Positions 37,211 through 47,721 of a DNA stretch of 64,000 nucleotides are shown piece by piece. Below the pieces are notes generated by a model. It saw only the letters and a list, made by a program, of their open reading frames with translations. It ran no database searches and was not told the origin of the DNA. The position numbers and the translations under genes are program-made. Numbering within the stretch: the first letter of the stretch is position 1; every line of letters starts with the position of its first letter. This DNA comes from Actinomycetospora sp. TBRC 11914 (GTDB taxonomy: Bacteria > Actinomycetota > Actinomycetes > Mycobacteriales > Pseudonocardiaceae), in NCBI RefSeq assembly GCF_012933465.1, contig NZ_JABBND010000006.1:1-64000 (forward strand), written 5' to 3'.

Positions 37211-38136
37211 GCGTCCTGGACGTCCTCGCCCGCCGTCGGGACGAGGGCAGCGACGACGACGCCGCCCGGGTCGCCCTCGTCGTCGAGGGCGGCGGGAGCC
37301 GCGCCACGTTCTCCGCCGGCATGGCGGCCGCCGTCGAGGACCACGGGCTGACCGCGCTGCTCGACGACGTCTACGGCGTGTCGGCGGGCTCGCTCAACGC
37401 CGCGTGGCTCGTCGCCGGGAAGGCCCGCGAGGCGATGGCGCCGTGGACGTCCCGCTCGGTGATGCGCGGGACGATCGACCCGCGCCGGGTGCTGCGGGGC
37501 GGCCGGGTGGTGGATCTCGAGCACCTCGTGGAGCACGTCTACGTCCACGAGGTGCCGATGCCGTGCGCGACGATCCTCGCGAGCCCGGTGACCTACCACC
37601 CGATGGCCACCGACGCCGACACCGGCGCCTCCACCGACCTCGCGCCCCTGCTCTCCGGGCCGGCCGACCTCCGGCGCGCCCTGCAGGCGAGCTCGACGCT
37701 GCCGGTGCTCGCCGGGCCGCCGGTCGCGCTGGCGGGCCGCCGCTGGGTCGACGGCGGCCTCACCGAGCCGGTCGCGGTGCACACCGCGCTGGCCCGGGGC
37801 GCGACCCACGTGATCGTGCTGCGCACCCACGGCGCCGGGCACGTCCCGGCCGAGCCCCCCGGGGTCGTCGACGCGGTCGTGCGGCGGTGGCTGCGCCGCC
37901 ATGCGCCCGGCGTCGTCGACGCCTGGGTCCACCGGGCGGAGCGCGCCCGGGCGACCGAGGCGCTCCTCGCCGAGCTCGAGGCCGACGGGCGGCTGCTGCA
38001 CGTCCGCCCGCCCGACGACGCGCCCGCGGTCTCACGCACCTCGACCGACCTCGGGCTGCTCGCCGAGGCGCTGCGCCTCGGGTACGAGGCGGCGGACGCG
38101 CCGCTGCGCGCGGCGCTGACGAGCCCGTCGACCTGA
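37207..38136 (+). CDS. patatin-like phospholipase
   Basis: 309-residue patatin-fold acyl hydrolase. Oxyanion loop VEGGGSRATFSAG, nucleophile elbow GVSAGS (Ser59) and the catalytic aspartate in WVDGGL (Asp182) give the Ser-Asp dyad. The C-terminal part is rich in charged helices. It begins in the GTGA overlap with the methyltransferase. Probable lysophospholipase or lipid-droplet/membrane lipase; no signal peptide is seen, so cytoplasmic. Confidence 0.88.
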   Translation: MSVLDVLARRRDEGSDDDAARVALVVEGGGSRATFSAGMAAAVEDHGLTALLDDVYGVSAGSLNAAWLVAGKAREAMAPWTSRSVMRGTIDPRRVLRGGRVVDLEHLVEHVYVHEVPMPCATILASPVTYHPMATDADTGASTDLAPLLSGPADLRRALQASSTLPVLAGPPVALAGRRWVDGGLTEPVAVHTALARGATHVIVLRTHGAGHVPAEPPGVVDAVVRRWLRRHAPGVVDAWVHRAERARATEALLAELEADGRLLHVRPPDDAPAVSRTSTDLGLLAEALRLGYEAADAPLRAALTSPST

Positions 38137-38214
38137 CCCGGTCGTCCCGCTGCGGGGAACGCCGGGCTGGACACCGGTGGGTAGCCGCGGTGGCCTCCCG
38201 AGGGGAGGCACCCG

Positions 38215-39174
38215 ATGACAGCGACCACGCTCTCGACCGACGACGTCGAGCGGGCGAGGTCCGCGTGCGCGCAGGTGTACTTCCCGCACCGCCTGCGCGT
38301 GCTGCACGACCACCGGCACTTCCGGATGCACCTCTCCGCGGTCTCGACCGGGCCCGTCGCGGCGGGCGTGCTCTCCTACGCCGGAGAGGTGGTCATCGAG
38401 ACCGCCGAGCTGGAGACCGGCTACGAGGTCAACGTGCCCCTCGACGGCCCGCTGCGGACCTCCAGCGGCGACCGGGAGGTGTGCGCGACCCCGACGTGCG
38501 CGGCGCTCTACCGGCCCGACGCCCGGGCGCGGCTGCACGGGTGGGCGGGCGGCGGACGGCTGTTCGGGCTCAAGATCGAGCGTGACGCCCTGGAGGCCCA
38601 CCTCGGCGCGCTGCTCGGCCGCCCGGTGCGCTCGCCCGTCGCGCTCGCGCCGAGCCTCGACCTCACGACGGCGGGCGGCCGCCAGTGGTGGTGGCTCGCG
38701 CAGACCGTCGCGGAGCTCGCCGCCGCACCCGACGGCCTCGTCGCCAACCCGCTGGTCCTGCGCCCGCTGACCCAGGGGCTCGTCGCGGCCCTGCTCCTCA
38801 CCGCGCAGCACCCCGACCGGGACGCCCTCGACGCCGCCCCGCCGCGTCCCGGATCCGCGGCCGTCCGGCGGGCCGCGGCCGCCGTCGAGGAGCGCCCGGA
38901 CCACCCGTGGACACCCGCGGACCTCGCGCGGCACGTCGGCCTCTCGGTGCGCGGGCTGCACGACGGCTTCGCCCGCCAACTCGGCGTCACCCCGATGGGT
39001 CTGGTTCGTGACGTCCGGCTCGGCCGCGCGCACGCCGACCTGCTCGCGGCCGACCCCGCGACGACGAGCGTCGCCGCCGTCGCCTCGCGCTGGGGGTTCG
39101 CGCACTTCGGGCGGTTCGCCGACGCCCACCGGCGCCGCTACGGCGAGCACCCGTCGGCGACCCTGCGGCGCTGA
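38215..39174 (+). CDS. AraC-family regulator
   Basis: 319 residues. The N-terminal half matches the AraC-binding-like domain 2 (FPHRLRVLHDHRHFRMHLSA, GYEVNVPLDGPLRT, PDARARLHGWAGG). The C-terminal 100 residues hold two helix-turn-helix units (WTPADLARHVGLSVRGLHDGF; TSVAAVASRWGFAHFGRFADA). GAGGGGAGG precedes the ATG. It is followed by a P450 gene and a flavin monooxygenase gene on the same strand and is a candidate activator of both. Confidence 0.88.
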   Translation: MTATTLSTDDVERARSACAQVYFPHRLRVLHDHRHFRMHLSAVSTGPVAAGVLSYAGEVVIETAELETGYEVNVPLDGPLRTSSGDREVCATPTCAALYRPDARARLHGWAGGGRLFGLKIERDALEAHLGALLGRPVRSPVALAPSLDLTTAGGRQWWWLAQTVAELAAAPDGLVANPLVLRPLTQGLVAALLLTAQHPDRDALDAAPPRPGSAAVRRAAAAVEERPDHPWTPADLARHVGLSVRGLHDGFARQLGVTPMGLVRDVRLGRAHADLLAADPATTSVAAVASRWGFAHFGRFADAHRRRYGEHPSATLRR

Positions 39175-39271
39175 CTGCGCTGACCGGCTCGGGGCGGTGC
39201 CGGGAGCGGCTCGATCGTGACCCGGGGCGTCCCTAGCGTCGTCCGGTGTCCGCAACGAGGAGGCACCGGCG

Positions 39272-40501
39272 ATGACCACCACGGCCGACGCGTTCGACTT
39301 CAACCCGATGACGAGCCCGCACCGCGAGGACCCGCACCTGTTCTACCGGGCGGCCCGCGCCCGGCCGATCGCGTTCAGCCCGTCCCTGGGCGCGTACATG
39401 GTCACCCGCTACGAGGACCTCTGCGCCGTGATCGACGACCCGGACACCTACTCGTCGTCGATCGCGGTCCCCCGCTTCTACGACAACCCGCCGGAGGTCG
39501 TCGCCGAGCTCGAGCGCGGCAACGTCCCCGACGCGACCGCGGTCGTCAACGAGGACGAACCTCGCCACGAGCACTACCGCCGGGTGTTCGACGCCGGGTT
39601 CACCGGCGCACGGGTGCGGGCGATGATGCCGACGATGCGGGCGCGGGCCGCGGAGCTCGTCGACGCGTTCGCCGCCGGCCACGCGGACCTGGTCGGCGAG
39701 TACGCCGTCCCGTTCGTCCAGACGGTGATCAGTGCGATCATCGGGCTCCCACCGGAGGACACCGCACAGATCCAGCAGTGGACCGACGACGTCGTCATGC
39801 TCTGGAACCCGCTCGCGCCGGTGGAGGCCCGTGTGGAGTCCGCCCGGCGACTGGGCGACTACACCGCCTACCTGCAGGAGATTATCGACGCCCGGCGAGC
39901 CGAGCCCCGCGAGGACCTGATCTCCGACCTCGTCCACGGCGCCCACGGGTTCCCCGGCGTCGGGGACGAGTACGTCCACACCATCGCCCGGGGCGCCGCC
40001 CGCGTCGCGGGGTTCGACACCACCCGCGACGCGATCACCGCGACGATGCTCGCGATCCTCCAGAACCCCGACGTGTACCGGCAGGTGACCGACGACCCGG
40101 CGCGCGCGATCCCCCGCGTCACCGAGGAGGCGCTGCGCCGCGACGCCCCGCACCGTGGACTGTTCCGCATCACCACCCGGGCCACCGAGCTCGGCGGCAC
40201 GCCCCTGGAGGCCGGGACCCCGCTGCTGCTGCTCTTCGGCTCGGGAAACCGCGACGAGACCGTCTTCCCGGACCCGGACGCCGTCGTGCTCGACCGCCCC
40301 AACGTCCGCGACCACCTTGCCTTCGGCCGCGGCCTGCACGTCTGCCCCGGCGCGCCGATGGCGCGCGCCGAGATCCGGGTCGCGCTGGAGACGCTGCTGC
40401 GCCGACTCCCGGGGCTCCGGCTCGCCGCGGACTACGAGCCGACCTTCATCGCCAGCTACTTCTTCCGCGGTCTGGAACGCCTCGACGTCGTCTGGTCGTG
40501 A
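39272..40501 (+). CDS. cytochrome P450
   Basis: 409-residue soluble bacterial class P450. Heme loop AFGRGLHVCPGAPMAR with Cys358; I-helix oxygen motif AGFDTTRDA; K-helix EEALRRD with Glu..Arg; N-terminal NEDEPRHEHYRRVFDAGF typical of the group. GAGGAGG before the ATG and a TAGCGT hexamer at 39234-39239. Substrate unknown. No ferredoxin or ferredoxin reductase gene is adjacent, so electrons must come from elsewhere. Confidence 0.9.
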   Translation: MTTTADAFDFNPMTSPHREDPHLFYRAARARPIAFSPSLGAYMVTRYEDLCAVIDDPDTYSSSIAVPRFYDNPPEVVAELERGNVPDATAVVNEDEPRHEHYRRVFDAGFTGARVRAMMPTMRARAAELVDAFAAGHADLVGEYAVPFVQTVISAIIGLPPEDTAQIQQWTDDVVMLWNPLAPVEARVESARRLGDYTAYLQEIIDARRAEPREDLISDLVHGAHGFPGVGDEYVHTIARGAARVAGFDTTRDAITATMLAILQNPDVYRQVTDDPARAIPRVTEEALRRDAPHRGLFRITTRATELGGTPLEAGTPLLLLFGSGNRDETVFPDPDAVVLDRPNVRDHLAFGRGLHVCPGAPMARAEIRVALETLLRRLPGLRLAADYEPTFIASYFFRGLERLDVVWS

Positions 40502-40591
40502 ATTCCGGTCGTCGCATCGTGTCGCGCTCACCATGGTGGGATCGCTCCACCACGGGGCACCCGGGGAGCAGCCACCCCGAGAGGACCCCCC

Positions 40592-41788
40592 GTGAGCCGC
40601 CACGCCCTGATCTCCGGCGCCAGCATCGCCGGGCCCGCCCTCGCCCACCAGCTCCACGCGCGGGGCTGGCGCACCACCGTCGTCGAACGGGCGCCGCGGC
40701 TGCGCGACGAGGGCCAGAACATCGACATCCGCGGGGCGGGGCGCCAGGTCGCGCGGCTCATGGGGATCGAGGACGCGGTGCGTGCCGGCGGGACCGGCGA
40801 GGTCGGGCTGAAGATGGTGCGCGAGGACGGGTTCGCGTTCGCCACCTTCCCCGCCGGCGACAACGACACCGACGGCCCTACCGCCGAACTGGAGATCCTC
40901 CGCGGCGAGCTGTCCCGGGTCCTCTACGAGCGCACCCGCGACCACACCGACTACCGCTTCGGCGAACAGATCCGCGACCTCACCGACCACGGCGACCACG
41001 TGACGGCCGACCTGGCGAGCGGCGACCGGGTCGACGCCGACCTCGTCGTCGTCGCCGAGGGCACCCACTCCCGGACGCGCGACCTGGTCATCCCCGGCGC
41101 GCGGCTCGACGAGCTGGGCCTCTACATCGCCTACCTGACCATCCCGCAGCTTCCCGACGACGACCGCTGGTGGCGCTGGTACCACGGGCCCGGCTCGCTG
41201 GGGGTGAGCCTGCGTCCGGACAACCTCGGCACCACGCGGGCGATGCTGAGCTTCCTGTCCGACGTGCGCGGGCTCGAGACCCTCTCGCGCGCCGACCAGG
41301 TGACGATCCTGCGCCGGACGTTCGCCGACGTCGGGTGGCAGGCGCCCCGCGTGCTGGAGGCGCTCGACGACGCGCCGATGTACTTCGACGCGATCGCCCA
41401 GGTCCGGCTCGACCGCTGGAGCCGCGGGCGCGGCGTGCTGCTCGGCGACGCGGCGTGGGCGGCCGGACCGTTCGGCACCGGGACGAGCCTCGGGCTGACC
41501 GGCGCCTACGTGCTCGCGGGCGAGCTGGACGCCACCTCCGACCACCGGACGGCGCTGGAGCGCTACGAGCAGCGGATGCGCCCGTTCGTCGACCGGGCCC
41601 AGACGGTGCGGCCGAGCGTGATCCGGGCGATGAACCCGACGTCGTCGCTCGGGGTCACGCTGCACCGGGCCGCGTTCCGGACCGCGGCCGAGGTCTCGAA
41701 GCGGCTCGGCGTGCTGGTCAACGCGATCGCCCGGCCGCCGTCGGACGCGATCGACCTGCCGAGCTACCCGGAGCCGGTCGCGGCCTGA
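40592..41788 (+). CDS. FAD-dependent monooxygenase (PHBH/TetX-like)
   Basis: 398-residue flavoprotein aromatic hydroxylase-like enzyme. FAD motif ISGASIAGPALAHQLHARGW, then NIDIRGAGRQV, the DG-type segment ADLVVVAEGTHSRTRDLV, and GDAAWAAGPFGTGTSLGLTG at the flavin ribityl site. Such enzymes hydroxylate aromatics or polyketides. Upstream, 40532-40555 can form a hairpin CCATGGTGG/CCACCACGG that may be an operator. Same strand as the P450; the pair and the AraC gene could form one regulated unit. Confidence 0.88.
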   Translation: MSRHALISGASIAGPALAHQLHARGWRTTVVERAPRLRDEGQNIDIRGAGRQVARLMGIEDAVRAGGTGEVGLKMVREDGFAFATFPAGDNDTDGPTAELEILRGELSRVLYERTRDHTDYRFGEQIRDLTDHGDHVTADLASGDRVDADLVVVAEGTHSRTRDLVIPGARLDELGLYIAYLTIPQLPDDDRWWRWYHGPGSLGVSLRPDNLGTTRAMLSFLSDVRGLETLSRADQVTILRRTFADVGWQAPRVLEALDDAPMYFDAIAQVRLDRWSRGRGVLLGDAAWAAGPFGTGTSLGLTGAYVLAGELDATSDHRTALERYEQRMRPFVDRAQTVRPSVIRAMNPTSSLGVTLHRAAFRTAAEVSKRLGVLVNAIARPPSDAIDLPSYPEPVAA

Positions 41789-41798
41789 CCCGACCCGC

Positions 41799-42437
41799 TC
41801 AGGCGGCGGCTGGTTCGGCGCGGTCCCACAGGTCGTGGAACACCGCGATGTTCAGGTCGTAGGCCCGCCGGACCTCGTCGACGACGCGGCCCCGCTCGGT
41901 GTCGTCCCACGGCGCGGCGTCGAGCAGCGCGCGGTAGTGCTCGCGGAAGCGCGGGACCGGGCCGAGCGCGGAGAAGTCGTAGAACGCGGTGCCGCCGCCG
42001 ACGACGCCGTAGCGCCGCGGGAGCAGCGCCGCCACCGCCTGGCCGCCGGCGACGTCCCCGAGGTAGCGCGTGTAGTGGTGGGCGACGAACCCGCCGGGCC
42101 AGTCCGCGACCTCCCGGATGCGGGCGGCGTAGCGCGTGGTCGCGGGCAGCGGCTCCGGGTCGGTCACCCCGAAGAAGGCCAGGTCCTCGGCGATCCGGGA
42201 CCCCCGGCGCAGGGTGTCGTGGACGAAGGGGCCGGCGACCGGGTCGTCCGTCATCGCGTCGCTCACCGACTCCAGCGCCCCGTAGACGAAGGAGTACTGC
42301 TCGACCAGGCGGGCGTAGTCCGCGACCGCGAGCCGCCCGTCGAACAGCGCGTCCATGAACGGCGAGTGGTTGGCCCGCTGGTGGGCCTCGAGGGTCGAGC
42401 GCCGGACGGTCTGGTGGAACGGGATCGCCTCGGACAC
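41799..42437 (-). CDS. biliverdin-producing heme oxygenase
   Basis: 212-residue HmuO/HO-1-type enzyme that opens heme to biliverdin, CO and iron. Proximal histidine His19 in LEAHQRANHSPFM; GALESV and VAHHYTRYLGDVAGGQAVA, the distal helix with its flexible glycines, are clear. Comparable in size to Corynebacterium HmuO. GTG 42437 has GGAGGTG 5-6 nt upstream. It converges with the flavin monooxygenase gene (10 nt gap). No heme-uptake genes are nearby, so it may serve iron release or heme turnover. Confidence 0.92.
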   Translation of the reverse strand: MSEAIPFHQTVRRSTLEAHQRANHSPFMDALFDGRLAVADYARLVEQYSFVYGALESVSDAMTDDPVAGPFVHDTLRRGSRIAEDLAFFGVTDPEPLPATTRYAARIREVADWPGGFVAHHYTRYLGDVAGGQAVAALLPRRYGVVGGGTAFYDFSALGPVPRFREHYRALLDAAPWDDTERGRVVDEVRRAYDLNIAVFHDLWDRAEPAAA

Positions 42438-42627
42438 CGGCACCTCCTGGTGGGCGGACGGTCGGGCACCGCGTCGTGCCCCTCGACCGTAGGTGGGCCG
42501 GGACGGTGGGGGAACCCCGCGCGGAACGATCACGGGACGCCGGGTTTGCCGGATCTCCTGTGACGGGGACCATCCGCGCGCGGCTCGAGACCAGGGTCCG
42601 ACGGTGCCCCGCCTCCGGAGGTCTCCC

Positions 42628-42966
42628 GTGACTGCCTTCGCCGACATCCTCGTCGCCTCCCCGACCACGCCGCCCGGTCTCCCCGACGGCGGGCCGTCCG
42701 GCCCCGGCGCGTTGTTCCTCCTGGTGTTCAACGATCCCGCGCGGCCGGTCGCCGGGTACGGCACCGGCTGGACCCTGCTCGCCGCGCACGGCAGCGACCG
42801 CTGCTGGTCGACCGGCCTGCTCGGGCACGGTGCGGACGCCCGGACCCGCGCGGCCGACGCCCGCGGGGTGGCCGAGCGGGTGCTCGCCGAGCAGGGCATC
42901 CGCGTGCAGGAGTGGCGCTGCGGGGCGACGGGCCGGCTGCCGATCTTCCGCGCGCAGACGGGCTGA
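42628..42966 (+). CDS. hypothetical small protein
   Basis: 112 residues, no known domain. [21 protein letters not shown] and [20 protein letters not shown] look like a compact alpha/beta fold. GTG 42628 has CCGGAGG 6 nt upstream. It is divergent from the heme oxygenase gene (190-bp gap without clear palindromes) and 38 nt before the aldo/keto reductase gene. Confidence 0.6.
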   Translation: MTAFADILVASPTTPPGLPDGGPSGPGALFLLVFNDPARPVAGYGTGWTLLAAHGSDRCWSTGLLGHGADARTRAADARGVAERVLAEQGIRVQEWRCGATGRLPIFRAQTG

Positions 42967-43004
42967 CCGGGCTGAGTCGATGCCGTCCGGGGAACCCGGT
43001 CGGC

Positions 43005-43973
<969 letters not shown>

Positions 43974-43980
43974 GTCGGCG

Positions 43981-45390
43981 TCAGTCGCCGGCGAGGGCGA
44001 GGACCTCGTCGAACCCGGCGACGAGGCACTCCCGGAGGAGGTCGGGGTCGGTGACCGCCGCCGGGTCGAGCGTCACCGCGACGCAGCAGGTGTCCTCGTG
44101 GGAGGTCAGCGCGATCATCAGCGCGCCGCCGGGCAGCGGCGCGAACGGGTAGCTGCGCTCGATCCGCGCACCGGCCAGGTACGTGGGTCGGCGCATCCCC
44201 GGGATGTTGCTGGCCTGCAGGTCGTTGGCGCTGGTGGCGCCGCCCTGGATGCGGGTGAGCAGCGGGGAGGGCAGGGCGGCCAGCAGCGGCGCGATGATCC
44301 CGAGCGCGTCGACGACCCGGGCGCCGGTGACCTCCCGGACGATCGCGTGGACCCGGGCGATCCGGGCGGCGGGGTCGACGTCGTCGAGGGGCGCCGCGAA
44401 GCGGATGCCCGCCCAGCGGTTGCCGCCCATCGGGTCGGACGGGTCGCGGGTGTTCACCGGCATCCCCATCGGGATGTAGGCGGGGACGGGGGCGTCGAGC
44501 GCGAGGTGGTAGCGGCGCAGCCCGCCGAGCAGCGCGGCCAGGTAGGCGTCGTTGAGGGAGCCGCCGACGGCGCGGCCGGCCGCGCGCAGCGGGGCGAGGT
44601 CGACGTCGAGGGCCTCGAGGCGGCGGTTGGTGCCCCGCGCGCGCAGCAGCGGCGAGCCCGGCGCGGACGGCGGGACCGCGGCGGCCAGCGCCGAGGTCAC
44701 GGCGTTCCAGCCGTCGGCGGCGGTGGCGAGCGGCGCGGTCGCGACCCCGCCCAGCAGGCTCGCCCCGGAGCGCAGTCCGTCGAGCACCGCCGAGGGCGTC
44801 GCGGCGATCGCGCGCCCGGTCTGGGCGGCCGTGGCGCCGAGCCGGGAGGTCGGCCTCGCGGCGGGGAGCGGCGCGTCGACCTTGTCGCCGCGGTGCTCGC
44901 GGACGGTGCTGTGCAGCAGCCCCAGGATCTGCACCAGCGACAGGCCGTCGGCGAGGCTGTGGTGGACCTTGAGCAGGTAGCCGGCGCGCCCGCCGTCGAG
45001 ACCCCCGACCAGCTCGGCCTCCCAGAGCGGGCGGTGCCGGTCGAACGGGGTCATCATCGCGAGCCCGGCGCGGTCGAGCAGGTCACGCAGGGAGCCGCCG
45101 TCGGACAGGCGGGTCCGCCGCAGGTGAAAGCCGAGGGCGAAGTCGGGGTCGGTCGCCCAGGTGGGAGCGCCCCAGCCGTAGGGCTCGACCACGCGCTGCC
45201 GCAGGCGGGGAACGGCCCGGCTCGCCCACTCGTGGGCGGCGACCAGGCGGTCCCAGTCGGGCTCGGCATCGAGGACGTCGACGATCACCACGGTCGCGCG
45301 CAGGCGTGGGTCGACCTCCGCCCGCCACATCATGGTCTCGAGCGGGTTCATCTCGCCCGGTCCGCTGACGAGGGGCAGGTCGTCGGTCAC
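43981..45390 (-). CDS. wax ester synthase/diacylglycerol acyltransferase
   Basis: 469-residue WS/DGAT-type acyltransferase that forms triacylglycerol or wax esters from acyl-CoA. The catalytic HHxxxDG is HHSLADG (residues 143-149); PLWEAELVGGLDGGRAG precedes it, and NDAYLAALLGGLRRY and the C-terminal ASNIPG with PLPGGALMIALTSHED follow. Good Shine-Dalgarno GGAGG is 8 nt before GTG 45390; an ATG three codons upstream is the alternative. Storage-lipid formation fits the actinobacterial setting. Confidence 0.9.
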   Translation of the reverse strand: MTDDLPLVSGPGEMNPLETMMWRAEVDPRLRATVVIVDVLDAEPDWDRLVAAHEWASRAVPRLRQRVVEPYGWGAPTWATDPDFALGFHLRRTRLSDGGSLRDLLDRAGLAMMTPFDRHRPLWEAELVGGLDGGRAGYLLKVHHSLADGLSLVQILGLLHSTVREHRGDKVDAPLPAARPTSRLGATAAQTGRAIAATPSAVLDGLRSGASLLGGVATAPLATAADGWNAVTSALAAAVPPSAPGSPLLRARGTNRRLEALDVDLAPLRAAGRAVGGSLNDAYLAALLGGLRRYHLALDAPVPAYIPMGMPVNTRDPSDPMGGNRWAGIRFAAPLDDVDPAARIARVHAIVREVTGARVVDALGIIAPLLAALPSPLLTRIQGGATSANDLQASNIPGMRRPTYLAGARIERSYPFAPLPGGALMIALTSHEDTCCVAVTLDPAAVTDPDLLRECLVAGFDEVLALAGD

Positions 45391-45517
45391 CCCTGGCATC
45401 CTCCACCGGGCGGCGCCGTGGTGGGGCTGTGGTCCGCGGGTATGAGGCGCGGGACCACAGCCCCCGGCGAGCCGGGCGCAGCACCCTGACGGCGGCGCCC
45501 AGCCGGGTCCAGGTCTG

Positions 45518-45721
45518 TCAGAGAGCCTGGACCGAGTCGGCCTGCGGGCCCTTCTGGCCCTGGCTCGACTCGAAGACCACGCGCTGGTTCTCCTCCAGCG
45601 AGCGGAAGCCGTTGCCCTGGATCGCGGAGTAGTGGACGAAGACGTCCTTACCGCCGTCGTCGGGCGCGATGAAGCCGAAGCCCTTCTCGGCGTTGAACCA
45701 CTTGACGGTTCCTTCAGACAT
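45518..45721 (-). CDS. cold-shock protein
   Basis: 67-residue single-stranded nucleic-acid-binding CSD protein. RNP1 is [11 protein letters not shown]2 is VFVHYSAI; it starts [14 protein letters not shown] 45721 is preceded by AAAGAGGA. The leader region upstream is long and free of genes, as for many csp genes whose mRNA leader regulates translation. Confidence 0.95.
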   Translation of the reverse strand: MSEGTVKWFNAEKGFGFIAPDDGGKDVFVHYSAIQGNGFRSLEENQRVVFESSQGQKGPQADSVQAL

Positions 45722-46160
45722 CGATCCTCTTTCGGGGTCGAGCGGTCCGCGGGCGACCTGCCCACGGGCGTTGCCCGAGACCGGAGCACGAGAGGGCGTG
45801 TGCATCTCTGCGGTGCGAGCCGGGCGGTGTCACATGATCCACGGAGCTCGAGCACAGCGAGGAAAACGAGACTGCAACTGGTCCGACCGTAGCACGGGCG
45901 CCGGAGCCGGCTGCGCCGGACGGCGTCGTGTCGGGGTCGACGGACCCGTCGGACGTCGTCGTCGAGGCGGCGCGGAGACCCCTCGTCCGGGACCGAGTCC
46001 TCGTTCGGCCCAACCTGGTTGCCAGGTGCTGTGCGTTGGGTCACCGTGAAGGCATGGACGCGCCGTCCGGGACACCGACGGCGGTGGGCGCCGCCCCCTG
46101 TTCACCACGCACGGTGATGCCGTGGTCCCGGCCTGCACGTGTCGGGGCGAGGTGGAACGC
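45722..46160. other. divergent intergenic region of csp and flavoprotein gene
   Basis: 439 bp without a supportable gene. The left part would be the csp leader; it is less GC-rich near 45835-45895. The right part contains the palindrome listed at 46013-46027. Confidence 0.5.
46013..46027. promoter_or_regulatory. palindrome ACCTGG-TTG-CCAGGT
   Basis: Perfect 6-bp arms with 3-nt spacer, 134-148 nt upstream of the flavoprotein GTG at 46161. The size fits a TetR-type operator, but no regulator gene is adjacent. Confidence 0.4.
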
Positions 46161-47600
46161 GTGAGGGTCGTCGTCATCGGGGGCAGCGCGGCGGGCCTGA
46201 TGTGTGCGCTGGTGCTGGCCCGTGGCGGGCACGACGTGGTGATCGTCGAACGCGACGACCTCGCGCCCGCCGCGGACGTCGAGGCAGCCGCGGCGGCCGC
46301 GTTCCGGGCCGCGGCGCCGCAGGTCGTGCAGCCGCACGTCGTGCTGGCCACCTTCCGGGAGATCCTGCGCGAGCGGCTGCCGGACGTGTACGAGGGCATC
46401 CTGGCCGCCGGGGCCGTGGAGGCGTCACTGGTGTCCCAGATGCCCCCCGGCATCACCGACCGCGCTCCCCGGCCGGGCGACGAGCGGCTCACGTTCCTGT
46501 TCAGCCGTCGGGCCACCGTCGACTGGGTGCTCGCCCGGGCCGCGGCGGCCGAGCCCGGCGTCGAGGTGCGGTACGGGACACCCGTCACGGGGTTGGTCGC
46601 CGACGACGGCCGCCCGCCGCGGGTGCGGGGCGTGCAGACGGCCCGGGGTGATCTCGACGCGGACCTCGTCGTCGACGCGTCGGGCCGCCGGACCGCGCTG
46701 GACCGGTGGCTGGCCCCGCTCGGCGCCCGCCGCAGCGACGTCACCCGCGCCGAGTGCGGCCTGGCCTACTACAGCCGCCAGTACCGGGTGCGCGACGCTG
46801 CCCTCCCGGGGCCGCTCACGACCCGCACCGTCGTCGGGCTCGACGAGTTCGTCGCCGGCATCTGGGGCGGCGACAACGGCTCGATGCAGCTCGCCCTCGC
46901 GCCGCTGGCCTCCGACCGGCGCTTCACCGCGGCCCGCGACCCCGCGGTCTTCGACGCCGTCCTGCGGACGGTGCCCTTCTGCGCCCCGTGGATGGACCTG
47001 CTGGAGCCGACGACCGCGCTGCACGTCATGGGCGGCCTGCACAACACGCTGCGCCGGCTCGTCGTCGACGGGGAGCCGGTGGCCCTCGGGGTGCACGCAG
47101 TCGGCGACGTCGTCTGCACCACCAACCCGACCTTCGCCCGCGGCCTGAGCCTCGCCGCGCGCACGGTCGCCGCGCTCGCGGACGTCGTCGCTGCCACGCC
47201 TGGTGACCTCCGCGGCCAGGCGCTGGCGATGGACCGCGTCGTCGCGCGGGACGTGGCGCCCTGGTACGCCGACCAGGCCGTGAACGACGCCGCGGCGGCG
47301 GCCCGGCTACGGCATGTCGTGGAGGGCACCCCGGCGCCGGTGGAGTCTCCGTCGGGTCGGCTGGACTTCGGCCGGCTCCGCGCCGCGGCGCAGACCGACG
47401 CGACCGCGTTCCGGGCGCTCTGGCGGGTCATGGGCATGGTGGGCCGGCCGGAGGAGGTGTACGAGGACCCGGCGCTGGAGGAGCGGGTCCGGGAGGTGCT
47501 CGTGGCGCACCCGCCCGTGCGGCCGCCGCAGCCGACGCGGGACGAGCTCGAGGCGGCGCTGGCCGGAGCTCCGGCGGCGCGGGTGCCGGTCGTCGGGTAG
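46161..47600 (+). CDS. FAD-dependent oxidoreductase (monooxygenase-like)
   Basis: 479-residue flavoprotein. FAD site VVIGGSAAGLMCALVLARGG, second motif DADLVVDASGRRTALDRWL, third segment VHAVGDVVCTTNPTFARGLSLAART replacing the usual GDAA. Resembles flavin-dependent halogenase/hydroxylase relatives, but no Trp-halogenase WxWxIP motif is seen. GTG 46161 has GAGGTGG 6 nt upstream. Function unknown. Confidence 0.78.
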   Translation: MRVVVIGGSAAGLMCALVLARGGHDVVIVERDDLAPAADVEAAAAAAFRAAAPQVVQPHVVLATFREILRERLPDVYEGILAAGAVEASLVSQMPPGITDRAPRPGDERLTFLFSRRATVDWVLARAAAAEPGVEVRYGTPVTGLVADDGRPPRVRGVQTARGDLDADLVVDASGRRTALDRWLAPLGARRSDVTRAECGLAYYSRQYRVRDAALPGPLTTRTVVGLDEFVAGIWGGDNGSMQLALAPLASDRRFTAARDPAVFDAVLRTVPFCAPWMDLLEPTTALHVMGGLHNTLRRLVVDGEPVALGVHAVGDVVCTTNPTFARGLSLAARTVAALADVVAATPGDLRGQALAMDRVVARDVAPWYADQAVNDAAAAARLRHVVEGTPAPVESPSGRLDFGRLRAAAQTDATAFRALWRVMGMVGRPEEVYEDPALEERVREVLVAHPPVRPPQPTRDELEAALAGAPAARVPVVG

Positions 47601-47625
47601 CCGTCCTCGGGGCGGAGAGCGGTGG

Positions 47626-47654
47626 CGCGACCGGGTCGTCGTGACCCGGTCGCG
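47626..47654. terminator. bidirectional terminator hairpin
   Basis: CGCGACCGGGTC pairs perfectly with GACCCGGTCGCG around 5 nt, between two converging genes. Confidence 0.8.
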
Positions 47655-47721
47655 CCGCAGCACGTCGTGGCGGCGGAGTCGCGTGTGCGCCGCTACGGAC
47701 GAGCGGCCCTCTGAGCAGGGC

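Noticed and set aside
39233..41665. 810-codon minus-strand frame opposite P450 and flavin monooxygenase genes
   Set aside because: Shadow of two genes with complete catalytic motifs.
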